DNA from: Mesorhabditis belari
Lineage: Eukaryota; Nematoda; Chromadorea; Rhabditida; Rhabditidae
Length of the DNA: 64,000 nucleotides
Assembly: GCA_958450365.1 (NCBI GenBank)
Contig: CAUEEP010000211.1
Span: 806,001 to 870,000, forward strand
Direction: 5' to 3'
Part shown: positions 27,379-36,990 of the stretch, piece after piece
Layout: each line of letters begins with the position of its first letter
Position numbering within the stretch: the stretch's first letter is position 1
Translations under genes and position numbers: made by a program
Notes under the pieces: generated by a model
Told to the model about the DNA's origin: nothing
Seen by the model: only the letters and a program-made list of their open reading frames with translations
The model's database searches: none

Positions 27379-29994
27379 ATGAAAAGTCTTGTATTTCTTT
27401 GTTTCTTCGCTGTCTGCGCTGCGTATTTTCAATTGCCAAAAGATTGGGGACCAAAAAAGAAGAAAATGGCGTGTGAGGTAAATGAATGAAAGATATTGTA
27501 AAATGAGTTGTACAAGTCCAATCGAGAAGTTTTTGATAGAGAAATAAAGCCAAGATCCAGGGCTACAATTCTCTATATAACACTTGACACTTTCATAATA
27601 AGGCAGTCGTTTTTCAGCGACTTTTCCGTGTCATAATTGATTGAATTTAAACGATTGAAATTAAACGATTGAATTTAGAGCAACTTAGAGTCATTTAAGA
27701 CTCTTGTAAAAGTCATTTAAGACTTTGTTTACTTGTAAAAGTCATTTAAGACTCTCTGTTTACTTGTAAAAGTCATTTAAGACTCTTTGTTTACTTGTAA
27801 AAGTCATTTAAGACTCTCTGCTTACTTGTAAAAGTCATTTAAGACTCTTTGTTTACTAGTAAAAGTCATTTAAGACTTTGTTTACTTGTAAAAGTCATTT
27901 AAGACTCTCTGCTTACTTGTAAAAGTCATTTAAGACTCTCTGTTTACTAGTAAAAGTCATTTAAGACTCTCTGCTTACTTGTAAAAGTCATTTAAGACTT
28001 TTTTAAGACTTTGTTTACTTGTAAAAGCTTGAACAAGAGTTCAACTAATGATAAAAAACAAAAGACTTTTATGATTCAAATTTAGAAATTGAAAAATAAA
28101 TGTTTAAAATGTAGATTTACTATTTAAAAAAATCATTTCTAATAAAAAGATATTCAGTTGATAAATTTGGACTTTAAAAATGATTGAACAACTGATTGAA
28201 TGATTGAACAACTGATTGAACAACTCTGTTAACCTATAAATATTATCAATCAAACAATTCTGAGATCACAATCGACCCAATAAACTTCAAGAATAAATAT
28301 CTTTATTTCAAGGTTGAGATTCAGCCATAATCAGCCATAATCAGCCATACAAAATTCGCCAGAATTGTAGTGACAAGATATATTTCTGTTTTTAAGGCAT
28401 TTTAAATAAACAACTATAAATGAACTATAAAATCGACAACTATTAGCATTTGAGAAGGCTTGCAAGCTTTTCGCGAAGGCGTGATGATCAAATAAACTGC
28501 TCTCGAGTTCTTCTCATACTTTCAACAATCATTTCTTCAAGCTTTCAATGTTTTTTTGGGGTTTTGAAAAAGCTTAAGCTTCTAGAGCATTGAAAAATTC
28601 ATTGGATTGAGGTCTGGAGAGCTAGATGAGAAAGAAAAAGACTTAGAAAAAGAAATAAAGTCCGTGAATTTGTTTTGGCAGAACGCTTGGACTTTCTAGG
28701 ATTTGTGCGCCATCTTGCTGCTAAGTCCAAACGCGATTTCGAAAATATTTACGAGTCTAGGGTAAGGGTTCATCCAGGAGAAGAGTAGTTATCGGAATTG
28801 ATATGATATCACAGGTCTATAATATCACAGGTCTATAATAGCACAGGTCTATAATATCACAGGTCTATAATATCACAGGTCTATAATATCACAGGTCTAT
28901 AATATCACAGGTCTATAATAGCACAGGTCTATGATATAACAGATCTATGATATAACAGATCTATAATATCATAGGTCCATAATATCATAGGTCTATGATG
29001 TCACAGATCTATAATATCACAGATCTATAATATCATAGATCTATAATATCACAGGTTTATGATATCATAGACCTGGGAAACCACAGGTCTATGATATCAC
29101 AGATCTATAATATGATGTTGTGACAATTATAGTGCACCCTATACTTTCACAAAATCTTTATCTTTATAAGTAATGCTAAAAAAATTTTAGGATTATTGTG
29201 GTGGTGAGGAAAAATCGACAAGGATGGGTTTCGACTTCACGATGGCCGGCTGGGAGTTGTGCAGTTGCTCGATTTTTCCGAAAGAATCTTTATCGTATCG
29301 AGAGGCGATCGCAATCCATAGCAAGTAAGGCAAAAAAAAAAGAGAAAATTCATACAAATTTTCAGTTGGACGTCAACAGTCTGCTTTAAACAATGCGTTC
29401 GACGGTGTAGACGAACGAGGGGAAGATGTGCGGTCAACAGTCCGCACAATGAGCGCTACGCTGGGTGAGCATGAGCACTACATGAGCATGAGCACCTTAA
29501 AGTAGCTTTAAATCTGTTGGATTCAGACGATCTATAGCTCAAAAGATAGAGAATCTAAAGAGCTTTCAAATGGACAAAAACAGATTCAAAAATCTTAATT
29601 CTAAAGAAAGTTATGGTTGTTTGTAGCCATCGAGACTAAAACCACTATAACTTTTCTTAGCCTAAATATTTCTGAATGTGCTTTAGTTTATTCGAAAGCT
29701 CTTGAAATTCTCTATCTTTTTAGCTATAGAAGATGTTGATTTAAAAGATTTAAAGCAAATTTAAAGCAAATTCAAAGCGTTTAAAGTCTAGGTTTATAGT
29801 TTGGTTTTTAGAAACAAAGTTAAAACCAAATTTCCAGTCAATGTTGTACCCGAGCAAACACGAATTGGTCAATGATGGCTCAATGTTTCATAAATGGAAC
29901 CGGTGCATGTCATCTTGATCGAAAATTGGCTACTGGAGCGAGCACGGTTCTCGGCATTAGTGTCGGAAGTTTTGGTGTCAATCAGGGTGGTTAA
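27379..29994 (+). CDS. Small secreted cysteine-rich protein, paralogue 3 (162 aa), divergent
   Basis: Exons 27379-27477, 29191-29324, 29366-29464 and 29838-29994 total 489 nt in frame. The signal peptide MKSLVFLCFFAVCAA is followed by YFQLPKDWG, then MACE at the first junction. Motifs are DYCGGEEKSTRMGFDF, WELCSCS, TVCFKQCVRRC and GQCC. Exon 2 is 33 nt longer than in the other members, adding KESLSYREAIA. The C-terminus lacks the CYC motif, the last cysteine and the Gly-basic-basic tail; it ends SVGSFGVNQGG. Only 12 of the 14 family cysteines remain, so it is the most divergent intact copy and may have lost or changed a disulfide and any C-terminal processing. Intron 1 (1.7 kb) is filled by two minisatellites. 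Confidence 0.75.
27690..28030 (+). repeat. 31-bp minisatellite GTAAAAGTCATTTAAGACTC
   Basis: About eleven units of 27-31 bp, GTAAAAGTCATTTAAGACTC plus TTTGTTTACTT or CTCTGCTTACTT. It lies in intron 1 of cysteine-rich gene 3. Confidence 0.9.
28815..29120 (+). repeat. 16-bp minisatellite ATAATATCACAGGTCT
   Basis: About eighteen units; the right half drifts to ACAGATCT and ATAGGTC variants. It lies in the same intron as the 31-bp array and shares no unit with it. Confidence 0.9.
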
Positions 29995-30329
29995 AAGGGA
30001 GAAATTTCTATCTAATAATCAATATTTATTGTCGATTTCTTGAATTTGAATAAAAGTTTATCATTTAAACGAAAAGAAGACTTTATACTGAGTAAAGAAG
30101 CATCTCTAAAGCTCTCTAAAGAAGCATTGTAGTGCCACTGGAGACAAACTGTCATCGCACTCACCTACAGGGTGATCAAGAATTCCCGCAACAACGTCGT
30201 ATTATGTTATGAGCTTTATTTCACTTTTTGCTTATCTGTTTTTATGGTTTTTGTATATTTTTCTTATTTTATGATATGATTACTAACTTTCAATACATTA
30301 ATATGGTTGTGTTGAGGAATTGTGAAAGC

Positions 30330-30483
30330 GTCTCCACATCGACCGCGTCTCTCCACATCGACCGCGTCTCTCCACATCGACCTCGTCTCTCCACATCGAC
30401 CGCGTCTCTCCACATCGACCGCGTCTCTCCACATCGACCGCGTCTCTCCACATCGACCGCGTCTCTCCACATCGACAATCGAT

Positions 30484-30534
<51 letters not shown>

Positions 30535-30535
30535 A
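30330..30535 (+). repeat. CTCCACATCGACCGCGTCT array followed by CCTGAG array
   Basis: Eight 19-bp units CTCCACATCGACCGCGTCT, then about nine CCTGAG hexamers. The 19-mer equals the single-copy GCGTCTCCACATCGAC of the neighbouring element copies, showing local expansion of transposon sequence. Confidence 0.85.
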
Positions 30536-30540
30536 AGCCT

Positions 30541-30895
30541 CAAGCGGCAGCGTGTTCAGGCAAGCGAGATCTCAAAGCGCCCGAATGTCCCCAGAAGCCT
30601 CGTTTCTCGAAGCATTCAACGTTATGAAACTCTGGGCACAGTTTCTGATCGATCCAGGGATCTGATCGCCCTGGAAGAGGTGCAAAACGAACAGCGGTTA
30701 CTCCGGCTTATGTCAAGAAAGTGCGCGATCGTCTAAGGTTAAACCCTAACCAATCGGCTCGAGGAATGGCAAGGAATGGCACAGAAAATGGGTCTGAAGA
30801 GAAGCTCCGTCAACACAATCATCAAGAAAAAGCTGAAAATGAAGCCGTACAAGAAGAACAAATCTCAATTACTATCAGCTGCTGAATTACCGCAA
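30541..30895 (+). pseudogene. Tc1-like transposase paired-HTH fragment
   Basis: Frames give RVQASEISKRPNVPRSLVSR, SIQRYETLGTVSDR, then after a shift RTAVTPAYVKKVRDRLRLNP and NQSARGMAR, then after another shift MGLKRSSVNTIIKKKLKMKP and YKKNKSQLLSAA. This matches the bipartite helix-turn-helix DNA-binding region of nematode Tc1/mariner transposases. The DDE catalytic domain is missing, so it is inactive. Confidence 0.7.
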
Positions 30896-31429
30896 CCACG
30901 TCGCATTATGTTATGAGCTCCATTTCACTTGTTGCTTATCTGTTTTTATGGTTTTTGTGTATTTTTCTTATTTTATCATATGATTAGAAACTTTCAATAC
31001 ATTAATATGCTTGTTTTCAGGAATTGTGAAAGCGTCTCCACATCGACAATCGATCCTTGAGCTCAAGTGGCAGCGTGTTCAAGCGAGCGGCGAGCATGAG
31101 CCCCATTTCACTTTTTGCTTATCTGTTTTTATGGTTTTTGTATATTTTTCTTACTTTATGATATGGTTGCTAACTTTCAATACATTAATATGGTTGTTTT
31201 GAGGAATGGTGAAAGCGTCTCCACATTGACAAGATGTGGACTCTGATGTAGACTCCGTGCTATCTTCTGTGCTATCTTCTAGCTAAACGCATGCCTTCTG
31301 GCACACTAAACTTTTCATTTTCTCTTTACAGCTTTGAGCAAAAAGGTAAATCGAATTTAAACTCGATCGATTTGCCAAAAGACTAGCGTTTTTCCAGAGC
31401 ACAAAGTCCAGGAAAGCAGTTATTTTACA

Positions 31430-31620
31430 GTCAGTGTACTTTCAGTGCTTTCGGTACTTTCAGTGCTTTCAGTACTTTCAGTGCTTTCACTTTCAGTACT
31501 TTCAGTGCTTTCAGTGCTTTCACTTTCAGTACTTTCAGTACTTTCAGTGCTTTCAGTACTTTCAGTGCTTTCACTTTCAGTACTTTCAGTACTTTCAGTA
31601 CTTTCAGTGCTTCCAGTACA
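31430..31620 (+). repeat. TTTCAGTACTTTCAGTGC minisatellite
   Basis: 9-bp units TTTCAGTAC and TTTCAGTGC in higher-order blocks separated by TTTCAC. Confidence 0.85.
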
Positions 31621-31703
31621 ACTCGATGACCAACTCGATGATCAAATTGATAAACTTTATTTAAAAATTGATTCTAAAAACAGTTCATTACAAAGTTCAT
31701 ATC

Positions 31704-32488
31704 TATTGGGTTGGGGAGAATGAGTCGGCGCCAAACTTTAAAGGGACTTTTTGCACACATAAAGCCTTCTTTAAACATACGTTTGGTTTCATCAAAAGGA
31801 TCCACTATTTCTCTACAAAATCACTTTTGAGAGATTCCACAAAGCTTTTCTTTCGTGGAGTTTATGAACTTCCAAACGCAGCTGGTTAAAATGGCAAAGA
31901 GTCCGACTCATCATTTGAACAGTTTCTTTCACATAAACCTTCTTTGGTGTTTATATAAAAAAGATAGAGCACATTCAATTACTTAAGTTGCCAAATTTGC
32001 AGGAAGATCCCACCAATGGTTTTTTCTAGATCACAATTTGTAGTTTTTGTGAAAAAATGGCTTTTTCTTGAGCGGAGGCGCTGTTTGAATTTTCTTTTAA
32101 ATGTGATTTTGTAGAGAATTAGTTAACCATTCTACTCATATCAAACGCATATTATTTGACGAAGTCGAATTGAAGTTTTAGACATTTTTTTCATTTTCGG
32201 CGCCGACTCATTCTCCCCAACCCAATAGTTTCAAGAGACAAGATTGCACTCTAATAGCTCTATTATTAGAACCATAGTACACTGTCGTTCTACTAATGTA
32301 CAGTAGCAGAAATTCTTCTTTTTTCATGAATTTTCGTAAAATAAACATAAAAAGGAAACAAATGAACGGATGGAACCGAAAATTAGCACCTTCTACGGAT
32401 ATCAAACGCATATTATTTGACGAAGTCGAATAGAAGTTTTAGACATTTTTTTGATTTTCGGCGCCGACTCATTCTCCCCAACCCAATA
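31704..32488. mobile_element. Mariner-like non-autonomous element with duplicated right end
   Basis: It starts TATTGGGTTGGGGAGAATGA and ends with the complement at 32227. The right-end 90 bp (GATATCAAACGCATATTATT...) is repeated, with a second terminus at 32488. TA dinucleotides flank the ends. No transposase frame. Confidence 0.75.
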
Positions 32489-32748
32489 TTTACATTCAAT
32501 TCTGAAACTATTAAGAATCAAAAGTCATTCAAAACACACGAGTCGGCTTTTTTTTTTTTGATGAAATTTTGATGAAATTTTGATGAAAACAAGTTGAAAA
32601 ACTCGGAAAAACTGAAAAATTTGCAAATCAACGTGTTGGGCGGTGCTTGGCGAGAAATTTTCAACCATTTATAAAGCCAATTTTAAAGCTGAATTTAGTC
32701 AAACAACAAAAAGCTGATATTTTGGTATCATTTGACTTGAAAACCTTC

Positions 32749-32756
32749 ATAAAAGC
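32749..32756 (+). promoter_or_regulatory. TATA-like box of cysteine-rich gene 4
   Basis: CATAAAAG, 54 bp upstream of the ATG, the equivalent of the TATAAAAG of the paralogues with one change. A second candidate, TTTATAAAG, lies near 32669. Confidence 0.4.
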
Positions 32757-32809
32757 AAGCCTTTTATTACTCCAGTCATTCTTGAATCATTCCCAAACTT
32801 CTCTTCAGT

Positions 32810-34586
32810 ATGAAACACTTCTTTGTCTTCTTTGTCTTCTCATTTTTTGTGCTTACGGCAGCCAACTTTAAATCATTGCCTGGAGGCGATCGAAGAAAAC
32901 TGACAGCTGCTTGTGTTGTGGGTTTTCAATGATATTATTCGATACTAGTACTAGATCAGGCAAAGTATTGGCATTGATGGACTTGAGAAGCTAACTAGAA
33001 ACTAGTAATCTAACTAGGAACTAGTAATTTAACTAGAAACTTAGCCAAATCAGTCAGATTGAACCTAGTGACTGTGAATGGATTGACTTAACCCTGGCTT
33101 AACCCTGGCTTAACCCTGGCTTAACCCTGGCTTAACCCTGGCTTAACCCTGGCTTAACCCTGGCTTAACCCTGGCTTAACCCTGGCTTAACCCTGGCTTA
33201 ACCCTGACTTAACTCGACTCTAACTAGAGAATGTCAACTTAAGTCAGTTCTAACAAAAAGGATTTGACGGTAAGTGGATCCGAACCACGGTGACATTGCG
33301 TTGAATCAAGCCCGGCACACACGAGCACCGGATTCAACTTCAAAGGAAAGAATGAAAGCTATGCAATTGTCCAATTGTACAGCTTTCATTGTCCAATGGC
33401 ACATCTATCCATTACACTACTGCAACTTTAGCTTCTCCGAGAAGCAAGAAAGCCTATATATTAGCTCTGAAATTCTGTATTAACGACCTAAACTTGTTTG
33501 CCAGATAACTAACGATATAGGGCTCCGTTCATGAAACTAAAATCACATTTGAAATCAGCGTTCAAAACTCTATCAGATAAACTAAGGTTGATTCAAAAAT
33601 CGACTTAAAAAAGGCAAAAAAGCCATTCCCTAGTGAGACAAATAGAACTTGGCTCTGATCTAAAATCGGGTTTTATTCTGAAAACACTAACTCGTCTTTA
33701 AATGACAAATTTTTCAGGATTTCTGTAACGGTCAATCGCGATCAACGAGCACTGGATTCAACTTTAAAAGCAACGGATGGGAGCTATGCAATTGTCCAAT
33801 TGCACAAGGATCACATCAGTAAGAAATGATATTCCTCCTCAAATCTAGATAAGATTACAAACTTTACAGATGGGCAAACTCTGGTTGCTGGCAAGAATGT
33901 GTTGATCGATGCGTTTCAACAAAGGGAAAATGTGCTGATCCGAAAAAAAGCAACAAGAAAAATCAAGGGTATTGGATCAGTTTGGACAATTTTAGCTTAA
34001 AAAAGCCTTGCTTCTAATCAAGTGTTTACTGGACGACATCTTACTGTACTGCAAGATGATCTACTGTACAGAGATTACAGTAATCTGTACAGTAATCTCT
34101 GCAAGGTAATCTCTGTAAGGTAATCTCTGTACAGTAATCTCTGTACAGTAATCTGTAAAGTAATCTGTAAAGTAATCTGTAAAGTATTACTTTACAGATT
34201 ACTTTACAGATTACTGTACATCTCTCTGTACAATAATCTCTGTACAATAATCTCTGTACAATAATCTCTGTACAATAATCTCTGTACAATAATCTATGTA
34301 CAGTAATCTGTAAAGTAATCTCTGTAAAGTAATCTCTGTAAAGTAATCTCTATACAGTAATCTATGTACAATAATCTATGTACAATAATCTATGTACAGT
34401 AATCTCTGTCCAGTAACCTCTCAATCTTCTCAATCTCAATTTAGCCCATGTTGCTCAACAGCTGACAACAATTCCACAATCGAAGAGCAATGTTATTCTA
34501 CAGCAACTGGTCTTTGTTATTGCAATGGACAAAATGCACAATGTGGCGGTGGAGTGACAGTGATTGGAGGATTTGGAAGAAAATGA
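32810..34586 (+). CDS. Small secreted cysteine-rich protein, paralogue 4 (149 aa)
   Basis: Exons 32810-32917, 33718-33818, 33870-33968 and 34445-34586 total 450 nt. The signal peptide MKHFFVFFVFSFFVLTAA is followed by NFKSLPGG. Motifs are DFCNGQSRSTSTGFNF, WELCNCPIAQGSH, WANSGCWQECVDRCVS, GPCCSTADNN, and CYCNGQNAQC near the end; all 14 cysteines are present. The tail GGGVTVIGGFGRK keeps Gly-Arg-Lys at the stop. Exons 2 and 3 are almost identical to those of paralogue 5, so the pair is a recent duplication. Intron 1 contains a partial second copy of exon 2 and a CTTAACCCTGG array; intron 3 an ACAGTAATCTCTGT array. Function unknown. Confidence 0.8.
33080..33210 (+). repeat. CTTAACCCTGG array
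   Basis: About eleven perfect 11-bp units in intron 1 of cysteine-rich gene 4. Confidence 0.9.
33262..33430 (-). pseudogene. Partial exon-2 copy embedded between tRNA-like A-box and B-box
   Basis: 33321-33382 (ACGAGCACCGGATTCAACTT ... GCTATGCAATTGTCCAATTG) duplicates family exon 2. On the minus strand the sequences either side read GTTGCAGTAGTGTAATGGAT (A-box-like TAGTGTAATGG) and, beyond the insert, CGTGGTTCGGATCCAC (B-box-like). It may be a tRNA-like gene split by exon DNA, or a coincidence of two fragments. Confidence 0.45.
34040..34410 (+). repeat. ACAGTAATCTCTGT array with internal dyad
   Basis: 13-15-bp units GTACAGTAATCTCT, GTAAAGTAATCT and GTACAATAATCT. Orientation flips around 34185 (AAAGTATTACTTTACAG), so this part can fold as a hairpin. 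It lies in intron 3 of cysteine-rich gene 4. Confidence 0.85.
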
Positions 34587-34693
34587 TGAACTGATAAACT
34601 TGATTAATGGATGTACAATAAATTTCTTTGAACTTCTCAACAACAAAACATCGACTAGCTGAAATGTTAACAAGTTTCAACGTAATTTTTCTT

Positions 34694-34836
34694 CATTATC
34701 GGCCACCGTTTAAGTTAGAATGACAATGGGATGACAATTGGTTGACAATTTTCTGTGTAAGCGTGTAAGTATAATAGTGTACAAGGGAAATTGCCATCCC
34801 ATTGTCATTCTAACCTAAACGGTGGCCGATAATGAA
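34694..34836. repeat. Compact long hairpin downstream of gene 4
   Basis: CATTATCGGCCACCGTTTAA...GACAATGGGATGACAATT is mirrored by the complement ending GGTGGCCGATAATG, with arms of about 48 bp and only three or four mismatches around a loop of roughly 45 nt. It may be a tiny MITE or a transcribed hairpin. Confidence 0.75.
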
Positions 34837-34850
34837 GGTAAACTACCTAA

Positions 34851-35055
34851 AGCTTATTATCATTTTATTTTTATAACATTTTCACATTTATATTCCAATT
34901 TTTAGGTTGATCAGTGGGCTATAAGAAAAATTAGAGTCATTTGAATTTAAAAAGCTTTTAATGGCTTTAATTTTTCGTATAGTTTTCTTAGCTAGCTAAA
35001 AATTGGAAGATAAATGTAAAAATGTTATAAAAATGAAATGATAAGAAGCTTTAAG
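34851..35055. repeat. Second adjacent hairpin
   Basis: TAAAGCTTATTATCATTTTA...CCAATTTTTAG (34848-34906) pairs with CTAAAAATTGG...AAGAAGCTTTA (34994-35053). Imperfect arms of about 60 bp around a 90-nt centre that itself has dyad symmetry. An independent inverted repeat next to the previous one. Confidence 0.65.
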
Positions 35056-35164
35056 TAGTCTGGCACATAGTTGAGTTAATCTGACTTCATGTAAAGCTGT
35101 ACAGTAATCTTATTGTAAGCGCATCATTTTACATTTGTGTTCTGGGTTTTTAATGATAGTGAGA

Positions 35165-35420
35165 GTACAGGATTGACAGGATTGACAGGATTGACAGGAT
35201 TGACAGTACAGGATTGACAGGATTGACAGGATTGGCAGTACAGCCTTGACAGGATTGACAGGACAGGATTGACAGGATTGACAGTACAGCTTTGACAGGA
35301 TTGACAGTACAATCTTGACAGGATTGACAGGACAGTATTGACAGGATTGACAGTACAGGACTGAAAGGATTGAAAGTACAGCCTTGACAGGATTGGCAGT
35401 ACAGGATTGACAGAATTGGC
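35165..35420 (+). repeat. GGATTGACA minisatellite (gene 4-5 spacer)
   Basis: Units GACAGGATT with interspersed GACAGTACAGC. A shorter array of the same units occurs at 36083-36205 in intron 1 of cysteine-rich gene 5. The flanking sequence TCTGGCACATAGTTGAGTTA also repeats on both sides (35060 and 35438). Confidence 0.85.
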
Positions 35421-35905
35421 AGTACAGCTTTAAGTAATCTGGCACATAATCGAGTTAATCAGACTTCATGTAAAGCTGTACAGTAATCTTATTGTAAACT
35501 CGTTTTACCGTTTCTATTCTTGAAATACTGATTCTATAACTCTTTCATAAAATACCAAATAAATCTAGAATTTACAAATAACGAACTCAATTGTCTGACT
35601 TTTAAAAGCTATCAAGTAATAAAACTAAGGACTTGTCACGTTTTAGAAAACGAATTGTTCGAAGGGGAAGCTTTAGTTACAGTACCTACACCAAAAGTCA
35701 AACATCAACCAACTAAAGTCTATCAGTTTCTAAAGCTTTACAACTTTCCATTTTCCTATTTTCCCATAAACTGATGTGATGTAAACTTTGCCCACGCGAT
35801 CGTATTTCTAAGGGTCAGTTAGAGGGAAAGTTTTGTTTTATGGGAGATTAGCTTTGCCGGTAAAACCGCACATAAAGTTTGACTTTGAAATGAGCCAAAT
35901 TCAGC

Positions 35906-35913
35906 TATAAAAG
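35906..35913 (+). promoter_or_regulatory. TATA box of cysteine-rich gene 5
   Basis: TATAAAAG in GCTATAAAAGG, 48 bp upstream of the ATG. Confidence 0.6.
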
Positions 35914-35960
35914 GTTGGAAACACTGAAAGGGAATCATTTCCGATTAGCAAAATTCGAAA

Positions 35961-36835
35961 ATGCAAAATTTCGTCGTCTTCTCATTGCTCGTCGGGGTTA
36001 CGGTGGCTGGGTTCAAGCCGTTGCCTGGAGGAACTCCAAGCAAATTGACAGCTTCTTGTGTCGTGGGTTTTTAATGATATTGACAGGACAGGATTGACAG
36101 GATTGATAGGACAGGATTGACGGGATTGACAGTCTTGGCAGGACAATCTTGTCAGGATTGACAGCATAGTCTTGACAGTATTGATAGTACATTCTTGACA
36201 GTACAGTACTAGATCTAGCACTAGCATTAGTACTAGAACTTGGCTCAGATTTGATGGATTTCCTTCTGAAACAACAACAACAAAACATCGTCTTCAAATA
36301 GCAATCAATCTTTCAGGATTTCTGTAACGGTCAATCGCGATCAACGAGCACTGGATTCAACTTCCAAGACAATGGATGGGAGCTGTGCAATTGTCCAATT
36401 GCACAAGGAGCTCATCAGTAAGAAATAATATTCCTCTTCAAATCTAGATCAAGAATACAAACTTTACAGATGGGCAAACAGTGGTTGCTGGCGAGAATGT
36501 GTTGATCGATGCGTTTCATTAAAAGGAAAATGCGCTGATCCGAAAAAAAGCAATAAGAAAAATGAAGGGTATGGGTATAATGAAGTTATAGTTATAGTTA
36601 ACAATCAAAAAATCTTCTAGCATCTTAACTCAGGCCAATCTTCTACCGTTTCAGTCCCTGTTGCTCAACAGCTGACAAGAATTCAACAATTCAAGCTCAA
36701 TGTTATTCTACAGCATCTGGTCTCTGTTATTGTAATGGACAAAATGCACAATGTAGCGGTGGATCAGTGACAACAACGACAACGACACAAAATGCAGGCG
36801 GTGGACCAATTGGTGGACCAATTGGAAGAAAATAA
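35961..36835 (+). CDS. Small secreted cysteine-rich protein, paralogue 5 (160 aa)
   Basis: Exons 35961-36062, 36317-36417, 36470-36568 and 36655-36835 total 483 nt. The signal peptide MQNFVVFSLLVGVTVA is followed by GFKPLPGG. Motifs are DFCNGQSRSTSTGFNF, WELCNCPIAQGAH, WANSGCWRECVDRCVS, GPCCSTADKN and CYCNGQNAQC; 14 cysteines. After the last cysteine comes a Thr run and GGGPIGGPIGRK. This is the most compact copy and, with paralogue 4, the youngest pair. Intron 1 carries the GGATTGACA array also found upstream of the gene. Confidence 0.8.
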
Positions 36836-36990
36836 GAGAAATTCAAACGTTTTAAACGATAAATATTGTTATAAAGATTGTAAAAAAGAGGTCGAAAAAG
36901 GTAAAAGACATGGAAAGTATTCGATTTAAAGAAAAGAATTCGATTTAAAAATAAAATACATGAAAAGTATTCTATTTATCTTTCTATTAG

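Larger units (their letters stand above)
30140..31225 (+). mobile_element. Tc1/mariner-class element relic with triplicated flank
   Basis: Three copies of a roughly 170-bp segment (TTTGCTTATCTGTTTTTATG..., then AATTGTGAAAGCGTCTCCAC) at about 30205-30340, 30905-31045 and 31090-31225 surround a transposase fragment. In the second copy ACATCGACAATCGATCCT occurs once; in the first the same stretch has expanded to an eight-unit array. No complete terminal repeats were recognised. Confidence 0.6.

Noticed and set aside
30228..30627. Several overlapping frames on both strands across the 19-bp array
   Set aside because: Open only because of simple periodicity; the unit is derived from transposon flank sequence.
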